DNA of 64,000 bases from Bursaphelenchus xylophilus (taxonomy: Eukaryota > Nematoda > Chromadorea > Rhabditida > Aphelenchoididae). Location: contig CAJFCV020000005.1 in assembly GCA_904066235.2 (NCBI GenBank), forward strand, positions 8,117,501 to 8,181,500, in the 5' to 3' direction. Below the pieces are notes generated by a model, which did no database searches, was not told the DNA's origin, and worked only from the letters and a program-made list of their open reading frames with translations. Within the stretch, counting starts at the first letter, position 1. Each line of letters starts with the position of its first letter. Positions 22,944 to 35,000 of this stretch are shown one piece after another. A program made the translations under genes and the position numbers.

Positions 22944-24204
22944 ATGTACAACGTCACTACCGAGCTCTTGGCTGGAGGACTTGGTGGCTCGGCTGGGATT
23001 CTGATTGGCTACCCTATGGATACCATCAAAGCCAATGTTCAGACTGGGAACAAATTGTTATGGAAAGACGTCAAAAACAATGTTCGAAGTCTCTATCGCG
23101 GAATGGCGGTCCCGCTAGCAAGTGCGTTTTTTTTGAACGCGCTAATGTTCGCTGGCTACGAGGGAGCCTTGAGATTAATGGGCCATAAGAACAAAGACGA
23201 GGTTTCTACTATGGAAGTAAGTACTACTTATACAAAAAACTACTTTTCACAACCAAAAATACCTTTTCAAAACAAAAAATTTAGAAAAGTCTTTGTCTCA
23301 CCCCCACTCGGTCAGCTGTTTTACAACGAATGACCTCAACATCTAACGGTTGTAACAATTAAAACCAACAAATTTAATGTAAAAACAAGTCGTTCATAAA
23401 AGATGATTAATCTATTTATTGTGAACGAACTTTCAGGCAGTAGCTAGCCAAAACAAAAGTTCAAAAATGTCTCACTTCTGTTTCTTTTCTATAATACGTA
23501 TTAGTAAACAATGAAAATTCAGGTTGCAAATAACCAACCCTCAGATCGTTTTAGCCTCAACCGTTGGCACGCTGGCCCAACTAGGCCCTGCCATCCCTAT
23601 CGAGACGGTAAAAACACGGCTTCAGGTGGTCTATCAGAACACAGTGGGGCCAGTAAGATGCATAAAAGATACGCTGAAGACAACTGGAATTCAAGGGTTG
23701 TATTCTGGAGGAAAAGTGATGGCATTTCGAGATCTAATTGGGTATTCATTCTACATTCCGGTTTACGAAGAGGTGAAACGATTGATCGAGAGGGAAATTA
23801 AAACTTCGGAAGTAAATAAACAGGTAAGAAGCCTGTAATTCACAGAGGGAGTAGTTAACTTTGGACGCTCAGGGTTTTGATGGGACTTCGCATAAATTAA
23901 GACTGCCATTTTCAAAGTGCAAGACTCTTACAATTTCCGAATAATCACTATTTTTCAGATGCTTGCCGGAGGAATTGCTGGATCACTCGCTTGGTTAGCA
24001 ATCTGCCCATTGGAAGTAGTCAAAAATTGGGCCCAATGTAATCAAGAAATGACCAATACAGAGATAATAACACGAATATGGCAGAAGAATGGAATTCTAG
24101 GATTCTTCAAGGGAGGCGCGATCCTAGCGGCTAGAGCATTCCCTGCCAACGCTGTAACGTTTCTAGTCTACGAGCAAACTTTAAAGGCTTTGAAAAATGA
24201 ATAA
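22944..24204 (+). CDS. Mitochondrial carrier family (SLC25) protein
   Basis: Exons 22944-23216, 23545-23823 and 23959-24204 give 798 nt, 265 aa. Inner-mitochondrial-membrane metabolite exchanger. The three repeats are marked by PMDTIKANVQ, PIETVKTRLQ and PLEVVKNWAQ, each the P-x-[DE]-x-x-K signature, followed by glycine-rich second helices. Length is a little short for the family (about 300). The second acceptor is the weak point: the obvious TTCAG at 23521-23522 breaks frame, so I used CAG ending at 23544, and some residues may be missing there. The three-repeat pattern fits the carnitine/acylcarnitine-like branch (SLC25A20/45/47/48), but substrate is not assigned. The stop codon TAA lies inside AATAAA. 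Confidence 0.85.
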
Positions 24205-25606
24205 AAAACAAAGATCACTGAACATCGTAAATTATAAATTTTAATTCCATCTGGTGACAGACATATTTTAGAGGCCATAGGAACATTACAACCATCAAAA
24301 ATCTTGTTACGTATAGTAAGGACGAAGACCCAAAAATATCGTGTTCAACAAGCAAAAAAAGTACAAACTCCACTTCCCCGATGCTTCCAGAGTCGAAACT
24401 GTTTTCATATTGTGTTGTAAATTTATAAAAAAAATGGTTTTAAACCGAAACTTGTTCCCCTTTTATTTCTTACTTTTACAAATTAGTTTCAAAGTGTTTT
24501 TTATTTTTTCGTTTCTTTCGCTTTCGATTTTTGCCCGACAGGTTTTTGTAAACGCCCACGCGATTACGTTTGCAGGGGTCATTACGACACGCGCTTGTAA
24601 TAATTTCGCTCATCATTCGGGCTGTAAAACGGTCAGTAATGATGTCATTAAATTAATTCTTAATCTTTTGGATTCAAAAGGAGATTTTTATATTATACTA
24701 GACATTAAGGCAATTTAGCTGAATTTTTGGTCGTAAAAGATAGAAGAATTTAAAATGAAGCTTATAATTGCTAATCAGAGTCTATGGAGGTAAACTACAA
24801 CTCTTGGGCATACAAACGATAACAAATGTTACGATGCTATGCATGGTATTACACAATATAGTGCTGGACTATTTTGAGTTATATAAAACAAAAAACAGGC
24901 CAAAAATATTAAATACCTCGAATATTATTACCTCAACTAATAAAATCAAAACCCCTTCTGATTTTCAATAATGACGTCATAAAAATTTTCCTAGGACCGA
25001 TTTATATTGCACTTGCCACCAATCTATTAAAACTTTCCCGAGTTTAGTCGTAAAGGGAAGTGAAGCTCAAATTGTAGTCTCCAATTACCAATCAGCCCTT
25101 GAACAAGTCATCTAGAGAGCAACGATCTTTTCGTATACAGTTTGTATCGTAACTTTGATTTACTGCATTTTCCTGATTACGTTGCGTTGTAAAACATAAT
25201 AGACTTTAAATCGCAGCATAAAATTACGAATTATTACATGTCCTTCACTTACCATTTGGCGACAGTATCCAACATCCGCTCGAATCTTTATGTTATCCAT
25301 GAGACATACAGATAAAAATTAAGATACATGGAAAATAATACCATCTACAACCAGAACGTGCGAACAACAAAGGAACAGCAAAAATCTTTCAATTTATAAA
25401 AAACCGTCATTTCTTCGCCAGGATGACGGATTTTCTCGATTTTTTCGAAAGCCAAGCTGCGCCCTTGCCTCATTCTTGTCTTTGGAAAAAAAATTAGAAG
25501 ATTTTCGATCCATTTTGGCCAAGCTGCAATAGAAGTTGTTCTACATTCCAACGACATAATCTTCGAAACATCTAACTTCTTCCTGGAACTTCTTTGGAAC
25601 TTAATC
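24205..25606. other. Intergenic region, nothing recognised
   Basis: 1.4 kb of AT-rich DNA. Open frames here (up to about 125 codons) show no motif, splice structure or codon pattern that supports a gene. Confidence 0.4.
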
Positions 25607-26153
25607 ATGAGTGGGTTTGTTGGTATCAAATTTTGCCCCGAATGGTAAGACAACTTTGTGTAATTTGGCGAATTCTACTTTCTGACCCTGACGAATTTTT
25701 AGCACCGAAAACTTTGAGTTTTGCGTTGATTTATGAGTATTTTTACATTATTTTAGCAACAACATGTTGTACCCGCGGGAAAATTACGACGAGCGAAGAC
25801 TGATGTACGCCTGCCGAAACTGTGATCATACCGAATTTGCTGAGTCCTCTTGCATCTATACCAACCGTATTCATCACCGGGTCGAGTGAGTTTTTGATTT
25901 TTGACTTTGCTTATTGCATTAGGTACCTAAAACAAGACTAAATCGTCGTCGTTTTTACAGCGAGCTGACTCAAATCATTTCGGACCTTCGCGAAGATCCG
26001 ACGTTGCCGAAGACCGACAACCATCCTTGCCCTCGTTGTGGGCACAAACAATCTGTCTTTTTCCAGGCGCAAACTCGTCGTGCTCAAGATGAAATGCGGC
26101 TGTATTACGTGTGCAACAACGTCGCATGCGGTCATCGATGGACTGATTCGTAA
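25607..26153 (+). CDS. rpb-9: RNA polymerase II subunit RPB9 (POLR2I)
   Basis: Exons 25607-25644, 25757-25885 and 25961-26153 give 360 nt, 119 aa, against 125 in human. Subunit of nuclear RNA polymerase II, involved in fidelity and TFIIS-linked transcript cleavage. Two zinc ribbons are complete: the first has FCPECNNMLYP and ACRNCD, the second [15 protein letters not shown] and [13 protein letters not shown] (TFIIS-type ribbon). The linker [16 protein letters not shown] is the well-conserved segment between them. The start matches the family (SGFVGIKFC). It lies 325 nt upstream of the elongase on the same strand. Confidence 0.96.
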
Positions 26154-26478
26154 TATGGTTACCGAAATTGCTCAGTTTCGTTTTATTTTCTCGGTTTAAT
26201 ATTGCTCTGGATAAAAAATTATATTATCCTTGCCAAAATTTCCGAAACCCCGTAAAAATCAGTGTTTTCCCCGAGATTTTCGTGTTTGCTCTGTCGCAAT
26301 TTTGCGGGTAATCTGACGGATGTTGTGGTGTGTTATCCATGGTAGAGATAAGCGATGAGCGAGATTCGATTCGTTCTTCTTCCTGATTAAAGTCCGGGTT
26401 TTGTTGACCGAAAAAACAGTTCGTCGATGGTAAATCGACTTTTGTAAAAGCCGTCAGATCTTGTTTATTCATTTCGGG
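26154..26478. other. Spacer between RPB9 and elongase
   Basis: 325 bp with no canonical AATAAA; GATAAAAAA at about 26210 may serve RPB9. The short distance allows either a shared transcript or a compact promoter. Confidence 0.35.
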
Positions 26479-29400
26479 ATGGCATTTCTATCAATCAGAA
26501 GCGAGAATTCAAGGCTTGAGGGACTGATTCGACTGCTTCTTGGACCATGGATAATGTCGGCGATTATTGTGTGGATAGCGCGTTGGATTGTGGTCGAAGA
26601 TGGGGTAAAATTTATCATTGGACTTCATGATGAATTTAAGAAGTGAGTTTGCAAAATTTGAAAAGGGTTTTTAGGAAAAACTGTAACATTATTGTAGATA
26701 CAACCCGTTCAATGCAAATGTTGGAAAACTCTTTGCTAATGGAAGATTTTTGCGGAAAACTTCGTCTTACGAGCATGTGTAAGTGGTATTTTGTCAAATG
26801 AGACGTTAATCTTCCTAGATTTGAAACATTTTTGATTAAAGCAATATATTTTACATCTAAAATAAGGTGCAAATTGTCTGCCAAATTTTTATTTTTTTTT
26901 ACTGTGGCAGGGGTACGGTTTTTAAGTTACTACATGGCTCTTTCAAACTATGCTCATTGTGTGAATTGACAATTTCAGCCCGATTTTCTGGTTTGAGAAC
27001 TACTTTACTCAAGAAGGCGTTCATAACCTGGCTTGCGCTGGATGTGAAATCACTCTCTACCTCACAGTGCTCTATTATGGCTTTATTTTGCTGTTGGTGC
27101 AATATATGAAGGATCGACCTCCTTACAGTTTGAAAACAGCCTTATTTTTGTGGAACCTTGGACTGGCAATTTTCAGTGTTTTTGGCGCGTGGAGGATTGG
27201 ACAGGTATTTTTTGAGGCGATTTTTTAGATCTTAGTGACTCGGTAGTTTTATTCGAAGTCTTTTTTGCGAAATTTTACCTTTTTTTGGAGGTAAAATGTC
27301 TAGTGTAATATACAGGGTGTTTCAAGAAATTTGGAAGAAACTAGTTGCGAATATTTTTGAGCTCTTGCTAGTTATCGCAGAAATTCTTTTTGTTTCTAAA
27401 ACTTGACAGCGGGCGGTTTTGTACTGAACAAAAAAAAAATTTTTTTCGTCGGCGGAGAGGCCAGTTCTCGGCGGAGGCATTTGGGGCCTTTTTTAAAAAT
27501 CACACCTTATTACATCGTGGAAACTCTGTTACAGTGGCCAAAATCATGTTTACGTTAAACCTCCGTGGATTTTGCGGTATGCTTTTTTTGTTTTCGATTT
27601 TCGCTCATCCGCGGAGGCACGGCGGAGACCTCAGGTTTCGGCGGACGTCGTTTTGAGCCTTTGGATCATTCAATTCAGGTTGGAAAAAAGTGTGGGGTGA
27701 TTTTTTGTTGTCACCCGATGCACAGATGCAAAAATTTCGCACTTTTTTTCCCCGGCGGAGGATTCAGCGGAGGCTTTACCAAAGGGTCAGAACAGTCTTA
27801 GGAGTCCGGGAAAAAACTCAGCTACAAGAATCCATCACAGCAACACCATTTTTCTTATTTTTTTGATCCGGCGGACACATCGGCGGAGGTTTCGGCGGAG
27901 GCTTTATCAAAAGAGTCAAAATTTTGTTTTGACCCTTTGAGAAAGCCTCCGCCGAATCCTCCGCCGGGGAAAAAAAGTACAAAATTTTTGCCCTCTGTGC
28001 ATCGGATGACAACAAAAAATCGCCCCAACCTTTTTTCCAACATGGATTTGCAAAAACCGAGTGCCCAAAACAAAGTCCGCCGAAATCTGCGGTCTCCGTC
28101 GCGCCTCCGCGGATGTTGCGTAAAATCGAAAACGCAACAAAAGCATACCGCAAAATCCACGGAGGTTTAACGTAAACATGATTTTGGCCACTGTAACAGA
28201 GTTTCCACGATGTAATAAGGTGTGATTTTTAAAAAAGGCCCCAAATGCCTCCGCCGAGAACTGGCCTCTCCGCCGACGAAAAAATTTTTTTTTGTTCAGT
28301 ACAAAACCGCCCGCTGTCAAGTTTTAGAAACAAAAAGAATTTCTGCGATAACTAGCAAGAGCTCAAAAATATTCGCAACTAGTTTCTTCCAAATTTCTTG
28401 AAACACCCTGTAAAAAATTTCGTGTCAAGACCATAATATAGTAAAATACTGTAACGTATTTTACTATATTATGGGTAATTCGACCTTCGTAAGGTCAATT
28501 TTCCCAACTTTGTATATTTTAAAAATTGCAATTCAAGTTTCCCGCCAAGAACAGAATGCCAACCAAACTTCCTAATCAAAAGCATTGAAATAAATTCCCA
28601 GTGTAAAGTCCGTGGAGCCTAATACCGTGTAAAAAATCCCAAAATTTGCACATGGCTTATATTTTTTGCTGTTTTTGCAACTTTTTTCAAAAAGCCAAAT
28701 TTTTGTAAAGCTTCCGTTCGTAACGTCCCTGTCTTTTTAGGAGTTCTTTGCCCGGCTTTCAACTGAAGGATTTACCCAAACAGTTTGTCTTTTACCGAAC
28801 GAATTCACTCCAACAACCTTTTGGATGATCGCTTTTGCTCTTTCGAAAATTGTCGAATTTGGCGACACCATTTTTGTGGTCCTCAGAAAACGCCCTCTCA
28901 TCTTTTTGCACTACTATCATCATGCTGCGGCATTGATCTACGCCTTCCATTCAGGTAAGGAAATAAAAATCTTGGGTGATGGCATGTATAACATAAATTT
29001 TGTCTGAAATTTTTTATGTCTACTGTTAACTTCATTTTGATCTCTTTGGCTATTTTCTGGCCAAATTTTTAATTAAAAAAATAAAAGTGAATTTTCGACC
29101 TTATTTTAGGTGCTCATGTCTCCGCAACTGGAGTTGTCTTCGCGTTGATGAATTACGCTGTTCACGTTCTGATGTACTCTTATTACGCCATAAGTGCGTT
29201 AGGAATTCGGCTGCCGAAACCATTGGCCATGACGATCACAACTTTACAGACAGTTCAAATGTTTGCAGCAGTTGGAATTACAATTTATGCATATTATTTG
29301 AAGGCTTTCACCGACACTTTGTAAGTTTTCCTCTTATTTTTAAAAGAAAATATTGGGATTGAAATAGATTCTGCAGTTCAGAAGATTAGCGACTTGAATT

Positions 29401-30201
29401 TTGGGAAAATTTAAATCGCGTTATGCAGAATTTCTATAAAAAATATATTTTCATAAAAATTCTTCGTCTTCTATTTTAAGACGAAGAAAATGATTTTTTT
29501 CCTAAATTTTTATGGGGTTGTTAACAAAAAAACTCTTTTAATTTATTTGTTTGCAAAAATCGTGGAAAGGTCTACAAATAATTGATTCGGTTCAATTGCC
29601 AGCTAATTTTTTTTAATAAAAAGGGGGAAATTTTGTCACCTGTCAATCGGATAAGAGGGAATTTACTTGATTCTCCCAGTTTTTGACAGTTTACGTGACT
29701 TTTTCAGGCTGTGCTTGAAACCTAATACGTTGAAAATGATCTCTAAAAAGTTGAATATGAACTGAACCTTTTTTCGCTAACTTGGTCAGTAGGTCGTACA
29801 GAGTAATTTCAATTTGGGGTTGTCATGAATTATATAATTTTTTGCTGTAAACACGCAAAAATTTTATGGTTAACGATGGATTAAAGGTTATAAATGCTTT
29901 TGGTACTTTTTCCTGGTCCCATATAATGTTTTAGAACGATTTTCCGTCCTTGCTACAGAATGCCAAAAATGCCGGGAAATTTTCAATTTGAATTTTCTTG
30001 GATTAGAAGGACAGAAATCATGTAAAAACGGGTTGGAAGAAGATTTGTATTATTTCTGCAATTAAAAAAGCGTATTTTAGCTGCCAAGTGTACTTCTCCA
30101 ACCTTCACTTGGCCTTCTTTATCTACGTTACATTCGCCGCTCTGTTTCTTCGTTTCTTTTATGGGACATATGTGGAGAAAAAGAAGGTCAAACAACAATA
30201 A
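26479..30201 (+). CDS. Very-long-chain fatty acid elongase (ELO/ELOVL family)
   Basis: Exons 26479-26642, 26698-26778, 26979-27204, 28741-28954, 29110-29320 and 30081-30201 give 1,017 nt, 338 aa. Endoplasmic-reticulum 3-ketoacyl-CoA synthase that condenses malonyl-CoA with acyl-CoA. Seen: multiple membrane segments, KIVEFGDTIFVVLRKRPL, the histidine box LHYYHHAAAL (H-x-x-H-H), and the downstream MNYAVHVLMYSYY. These features, with the FSVFGAWR segment, fit the ELOVL3/6-like group. The C-terminus is lysine-rich (EKKKVKQQ). A 1.1-kb foldback element fills intron 27205-28740. The stop TAA lies within AATAAA (30198-30203), and the next gene converges 117 nt away. Confidence 0.93.
27313..28410. 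mobile_element. Long foldback element with CAGGGTGTTTCAAG ends, copy 1
   Basis: A 1,098-bp palindromic element inside the elongase intron. Ends read CAGGGTGTTTCAAGAAATT and its inverse, flanked by TA on both sides. The outer ~280 bp of each arm (27313-27590 and 28135-28410) match nearly base for base; weaker pairing continues inward. It contains CCGCCG-rich segments and no intact gene. A transcript across it could fold into a very long hairpin. Confidence 0.88.
28432..28473. repeat. Perfect short palindrome beside foldback element
   Basis: Two 18-nt arms (CATAATATAGTAAAATAC and its exact inverse) surround a 6-nt loop TGTAAC. It lies 20 nt outside the foldback element in the same intron. Confidence 0.8.
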
Positions 30202-30318
30202 AAGTTATGGTTCTACCTGCACAATATCACTAACAAAAATGACAGAAATTTACAAATGTTTTTACAAAAAACATTTAGGTAAAAAATAAAAATTTACAAT
30301 TGAAAAATGAATGTACAG

Positions 30319-32068
30319 TCATACAATTTCCTCGCAGCTCAGCTCCTCTTCGCTTTCCTCTCGTTTCTCCACCTTTGTCTTCTTTTTTAGTACCTTCACC
30401 TTTCTGACGACCTTTCTCTTGGATTTCGGACTGACATTGGATTCCGGCGGAGAAGTGTTTGACTCATCTCTTGTCGCTTCACTCAATCTGACCTCATTTG
30501 ACGGGCTTATGTCATTATGAACCACATTCTTGCTCGGTTTCTCTGTTCTGGCGGAAGAAATTTGCTCTTGAAGGTGGGAATTTGATGATTTGGAACTGCT
30601 TCGCTCCGCTCCGGAGCTATGTTTTTCTGAGGATCTGGTCTTCTCCGTTGTTCTGTCTTTTGAAGTGTTTTTCTCCGCTGTGGAGCGAGGTTTCTCCGGT
30701 TTCGGTCGCTCTTTCTCCGATTTTGATCGCTCTTTCTCCGCTCCGGAGGCAGACTTTTCTGTCCTGTGGCTGGTCTTTTCCAGCGTGCTGTCCTTTGTTT
30801 TTGAACTTGATTTGTCAGCTGAAGAGCTTTTTCGCTCCGAGGAGCTCCTTGTACTGGTTTTTGAGTTGATGTGTTCCGCTCCGGCAGTAACTTTCTCCAA
30901 GGACCTTGTTTTTTCCGCTGCAGGGTTTTTTCTTTCCGATGAGCTCCTTATCTCTGCTCCAGATCTTCTCTTCTCCGTGGAGCTTCGTTTCTTTTCTTCG
31001 GAGCGCTCCTTTTTCTTTTCCGAGCTGACTCGGTCAGCTTCGGAGCCAGTTCGTTCTTTTTTCTCTTCTCTGGAGTGTTTTTGACCCGTTGATTTGACTA
31101 TCCCTTCCTCGGAGCGGATTTGTTTCTCTTCAGAACTCGATCTTTCCGTTTTCTCCGGCTCGGAGCTTATTATCTCCAATGTTCTTACTGTTGGCTCCGC
31201 GGAGCAAACAACCCGCTCCGGACTGAGCTCCTCATCTGAATCTTCAAATTGCAGTCGATCCCTTAGCCGACTTGTTAGCCGAAGAAATTCTTGTTGGGCA
31301 TACGTCTCGAATGGATCAACATATGGCTCGGTGTTTTTGATGGGACTAATTGAATGCACTCGGACCGAGGTATTGAAACTGATTTTACGTTTGGGCTGAT
31401 CATCACGCGACTTTCGTGGGGAGTAGACCAGGCATGACTTTGTCTGAAAAAGGGACTTTTATGAATCGGGACTTTGAAATTAACGCATTGACTACAACAA
31501 CACTAGTACACACTTTGAGTGACATCTTTTTTTCTTTTGATTGTATTCTACATGTAAGAATTATTCATTGGAGGTAATATGGTTTGCATTGCATCAGCTT
31601 TGAGATTTTTCAAACTTGTTTTCATCCACATTGAACTGCACTTTCACCCAGAAAAAGGGTTTGTTTGTCGCGAATCCGACTTTCTTATTCGAGTTTAAAA
31701 ATGGTCGAAGAAAAAAGAAATCCAAAAATGGCGTAAGATAGACTCCGCCAATTTTACCACTTGTGTGGCCATTACGGCCATTCTACGAAAACCGGCTAGG
31801 CAAATACTCATCGGTACACGGCCCAGGATGGCTCTAGTTGGACACCGAGTCGAACGAGTTTGCATTGGACTTGTTTTTTTAATCAGAAGTGATCAAACTG
31901 AGACGAATTTGCTACCTGTATCACAGAAAGGCTTCTATTTATATGCCCCTGCGATACATTTTGTCATCATATTAGGGATTAGTTTCACCTTATCTTCGAC
32001 TTTTTTTGTTAAGTCAAAAAACGGATAGATTTTGTTCACAAATCCCTTCTTACCTTGGCCAAAGACAT
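30319..32068 (-). CDS. Ser/Lys/Glu-rich repeat protein with PP1-docking-like motif
   Basis: Main exon 30319-31443, first exon 32054-32068 (M-S-L-A-K with a strong donor), giving about 379 aa. A different first exon (31514-31525, M-S-L-K) also joins in phase but its donor is weaker. There is no recognised domain. Residues near 25-35 read PKRKISFNTSVRV; RKISF fits the [KR]-x-[VI]-x-F docking motif of protein phosphatase 1. The middle ~200 residues are degenerate repeats of SSSERK and AEKTRS type, highly charged and probably disordered. The C-terminus has a basic block (KRKVVRKVKVLKKKTK, nuclear-localisation-like) followed by an acidic end (EESEEELSCEEIV). Function is unknown; a nuclear scaffold for PP1 is one inference. 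Confidence 0.65.
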
Positions 32069-35000
32069 CTCCTTTTCTTTACTTCCGTCCCAATTTTCGT
32101 TCCAATTTCTTCTAGCTAGACTTATTGACAGACATTTTTAATCAAATCGAGTTCGAGGAAATGGAAAAATCGCAACCGGCCTGGCTGAAAAAACACGGCC
32201 GAACTGAGGGAAGAAAAGCCCGGAGGGGTTAAGCCCCCAAAGAACATAGCCTTGATTTTTCGAGGGCTCGGGATTTTTTTCTGCTTCCGTCAGTATCTGC
32301 ACTTTTATTGCAGTCGGCAATTCGAAAAGTTCAATTGTTACTTTTCGTGAAATTGAGATTTTATGGAACGGATAATATGTTTTATGTAGAGAGAATGGGG
32401 AAATTTGTAGCCTTTTTATCCGATAATGAGGTAATAAATTGCTTCAAAGGATTAAATTTGTTTTAATATTTTTTTCAAAAATTAATAGAAATATATTATT
32501 GCTGCAAATTTATCGTAAAATGCATTTTAGGGCGAAATTATTTAATTTATTTCTATGGTATGGGGTTCTAAAATTGTTTTCTGTGGATTCAAATTTTTAA
32601 TTTTACTTTGGTTGACTGTTGACATTACACATTAAAAATTTCATTTATTGAGCCAAGAAAGTTTATTCCAGTGCTGGAATAAATTGTGTTTTAAAAAATA
32701 CGGAATGGCCAGTTACGTTTATTTTTCACTTTTTAAAATAGTTGATTCCACCATTTTTACTATGAAATTTGAAAATTTGAAACCAAAAATAACATTTGTT
32801 TTCGGGTTTGAAAATTATTTCCCGTGGCGTGGGACGTCACACCATCAGCGTCCATCATAAAATTTTTGGTTTGGTTTATCTAACAGATGAATCGTGCCCT
32901 TTCCCCACCAACCATCTGTTGGCGTCAAAATAAATTAAATTTTTATATTATTTTCTCTTTTTTGGAGAAAAAATAGATTTTTTTTTGGGGAATATGGTGT
33001 GGAAATTGATTGAATTTATTAGTTGGAAAATGTGTGGAGACAGTAATTATAAAAAATATAATAGAATTTCGAAAAAACGAATACTTTTTATCCTCGGCCG
33101 TTCAAACTGTCGTTGATTTTTTTTCCGTGAGTTGATTTGTGTCCTATATGGCATATTTTTACAAACTTTGAAAGAAGATTTGCACTTCGAGAAGATGAGA
33201 TTTTATTATTTTTTTATATTTTATATTTTTCTGTCGACTCTTCGAATTTTATGTTTTCTGTCTAGATTCAAAAAGTCGGGTTGAAGTTTCAAAAAGTCTG
33301 AATGCACTACATTACTTTGAGTCCATAAAAAAGTTGACCCATTTTTCCGAAAATTTTGCAGATTTGTCATTCTTTCTTCTTTTTCTCGCAGTTCCCGAAA
33401 CATCCATGACTCCATGGCCGTTTTATGCCCACAGCCGCGAGTGGGATATTCTGAGCAATATTCCCCGAAGACATTGGGCGAACAACAATTTCGGCGGAAA
33501 TCCTCGGCTCCCCGAAGAAAACTCATCCTTTATAACGGTTTATTGTTTTGGAGAAAGGCCTTCTAATTTCATTTCCATGGAATTTCGGTATTTTTGGAGG
33601 CCAAATTGGATGGAAATTTTTTTTGGAAAACCTTGAGGATTAATTGTGGGGAAATGCAATATAATTTTGCGAAATTTTTTAATTTCCCCTTATTTTTGAA
33701 AAAATTTGGGAAGCAAGGTGGTATAGCCGTCTCTTAGATATCCTGTAGAGTTTGTGTGGTCTTTGTGTATGGGCATAGCAATCTATTAAAGCCAAAGTTT
33801 TGGTGTTCCAAATCGGGCCGAGGTATTGAACGATTTTGCAGTCGACAGATGGAAAACAAGATAAAATGGAATGGAAAACAAGATACGGTCACTGAACGAA
33901 TGTTTTTGGGCTTTGTCTTTATGGATTTTGCCCGAGAGAACGCTTTTTTGTAGAATAGAATTTTTGACATTAGAGTTTTGTTTGCAAAATCATCTTAAAA
34001 TTGATTTTTTTGACTTGCATAGTTTTCCAGATTTTCATTTTTTTGATCCCTTCCGGGTCACAATACGAAATTTCTTTTTGTTTATAATCTCAAGTCTCAT
34101 TATTTTCCCCCCGATCGAAGATTAAGACCCTTTTCCTCTCCATTCCTCATCCATTTTTTTGATATGTTAGTCGGTCTCTGAAGGTCCAAACAAAATCAAG
34201 TATGCATTATGCTCCATAGGACCATGAACCCTTTAAAAAAGCATAAATTTCAGTGCTCTCGTCAGGCGTTTCCTGTTTTCTCTCCGCTTTTACACTTCTT
34301 TTTTACTATTTATTTCTTACTATACACTCGTTTCCATAGTAGATTTTGGGACTTCCTCTTAGTTTTTGGACCGAAGAATTTTGCACCGTGCGAATTTTTT
34401 ACTGAAATGTTCGCACGGTGCAGAAGTTTAGCAAATTTTTGCAGGGTAAGGAAATTTTTTCTTACTTATTTTATTTTTTACTCAAAAATTTTAAATTACA
34501 GTATTCCCCGTTATTGCCATAAAATCACCATTTTTTAGCTCCAAAACTCTGAAAATGCCAAGTTTCCAACAATATCTTAGAGTTAATGTGGTTGCAAGTG
34601 CGAGGAAATAAATAAAAAACACACACAGCCGGAGGGCATCCGCTCGACTCCCTGAGGGCAGTCCGTCTTTCAGTGGTTTAAAAAAATCTTCCAAAGGTCT
34701 TTACGTTCCGAAATTCCGCTCTCTGAAAGGCCAGAAAATGTTTTTTGGAACGATTTTCTTTTCTCGCCCGAGGGCAAAACATGTTTGTTCCGGTCGTATG
34801 TTTGGGGTACGCCCGGTTTTGCAAATGTGATTCGGCTTGGGAGATGGGCAAAAGCGATTGAAATTGGAAGAGATGGTCAACAACATGGCTTGAGTTGGCC
34901 ATGAGTTTGCTAGAATACGTTTTTCGCATTTCAATGGAATATTTGGACGTAAACCTGGTTTATAATAAAGCTGAAGGGCTGATTTTGGTAATGGAACCCC

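Noticed and set aside
27390..28320. ORFs with Arg/Gly-rich repeats inside the elongase intron
   Set aside because: They fall in the arms of the foldback element and occur in mirrored form on both strands.
30498..31399. Plus-strand Ser/Phe-rich ORFs opposite the Ser/Lys/Glu protein
   Set aside because: They mirror the repeat codons of the minus-strand gene, which has a better start, splice sites and motif.
31765..32028. 87-codon plus-strand ORF upstream of the Ser/Lys/Glu protein
   Set aside because: It lies in the likely first intron of the minus-strand gene, has no motif, and shows no splice or start context.
33221..33636. GC-richer block with open frames on both strands
   Set aside because: Both strands are open, neither has a recognisable motif, and no phase-consistent neighbouring exon was found.
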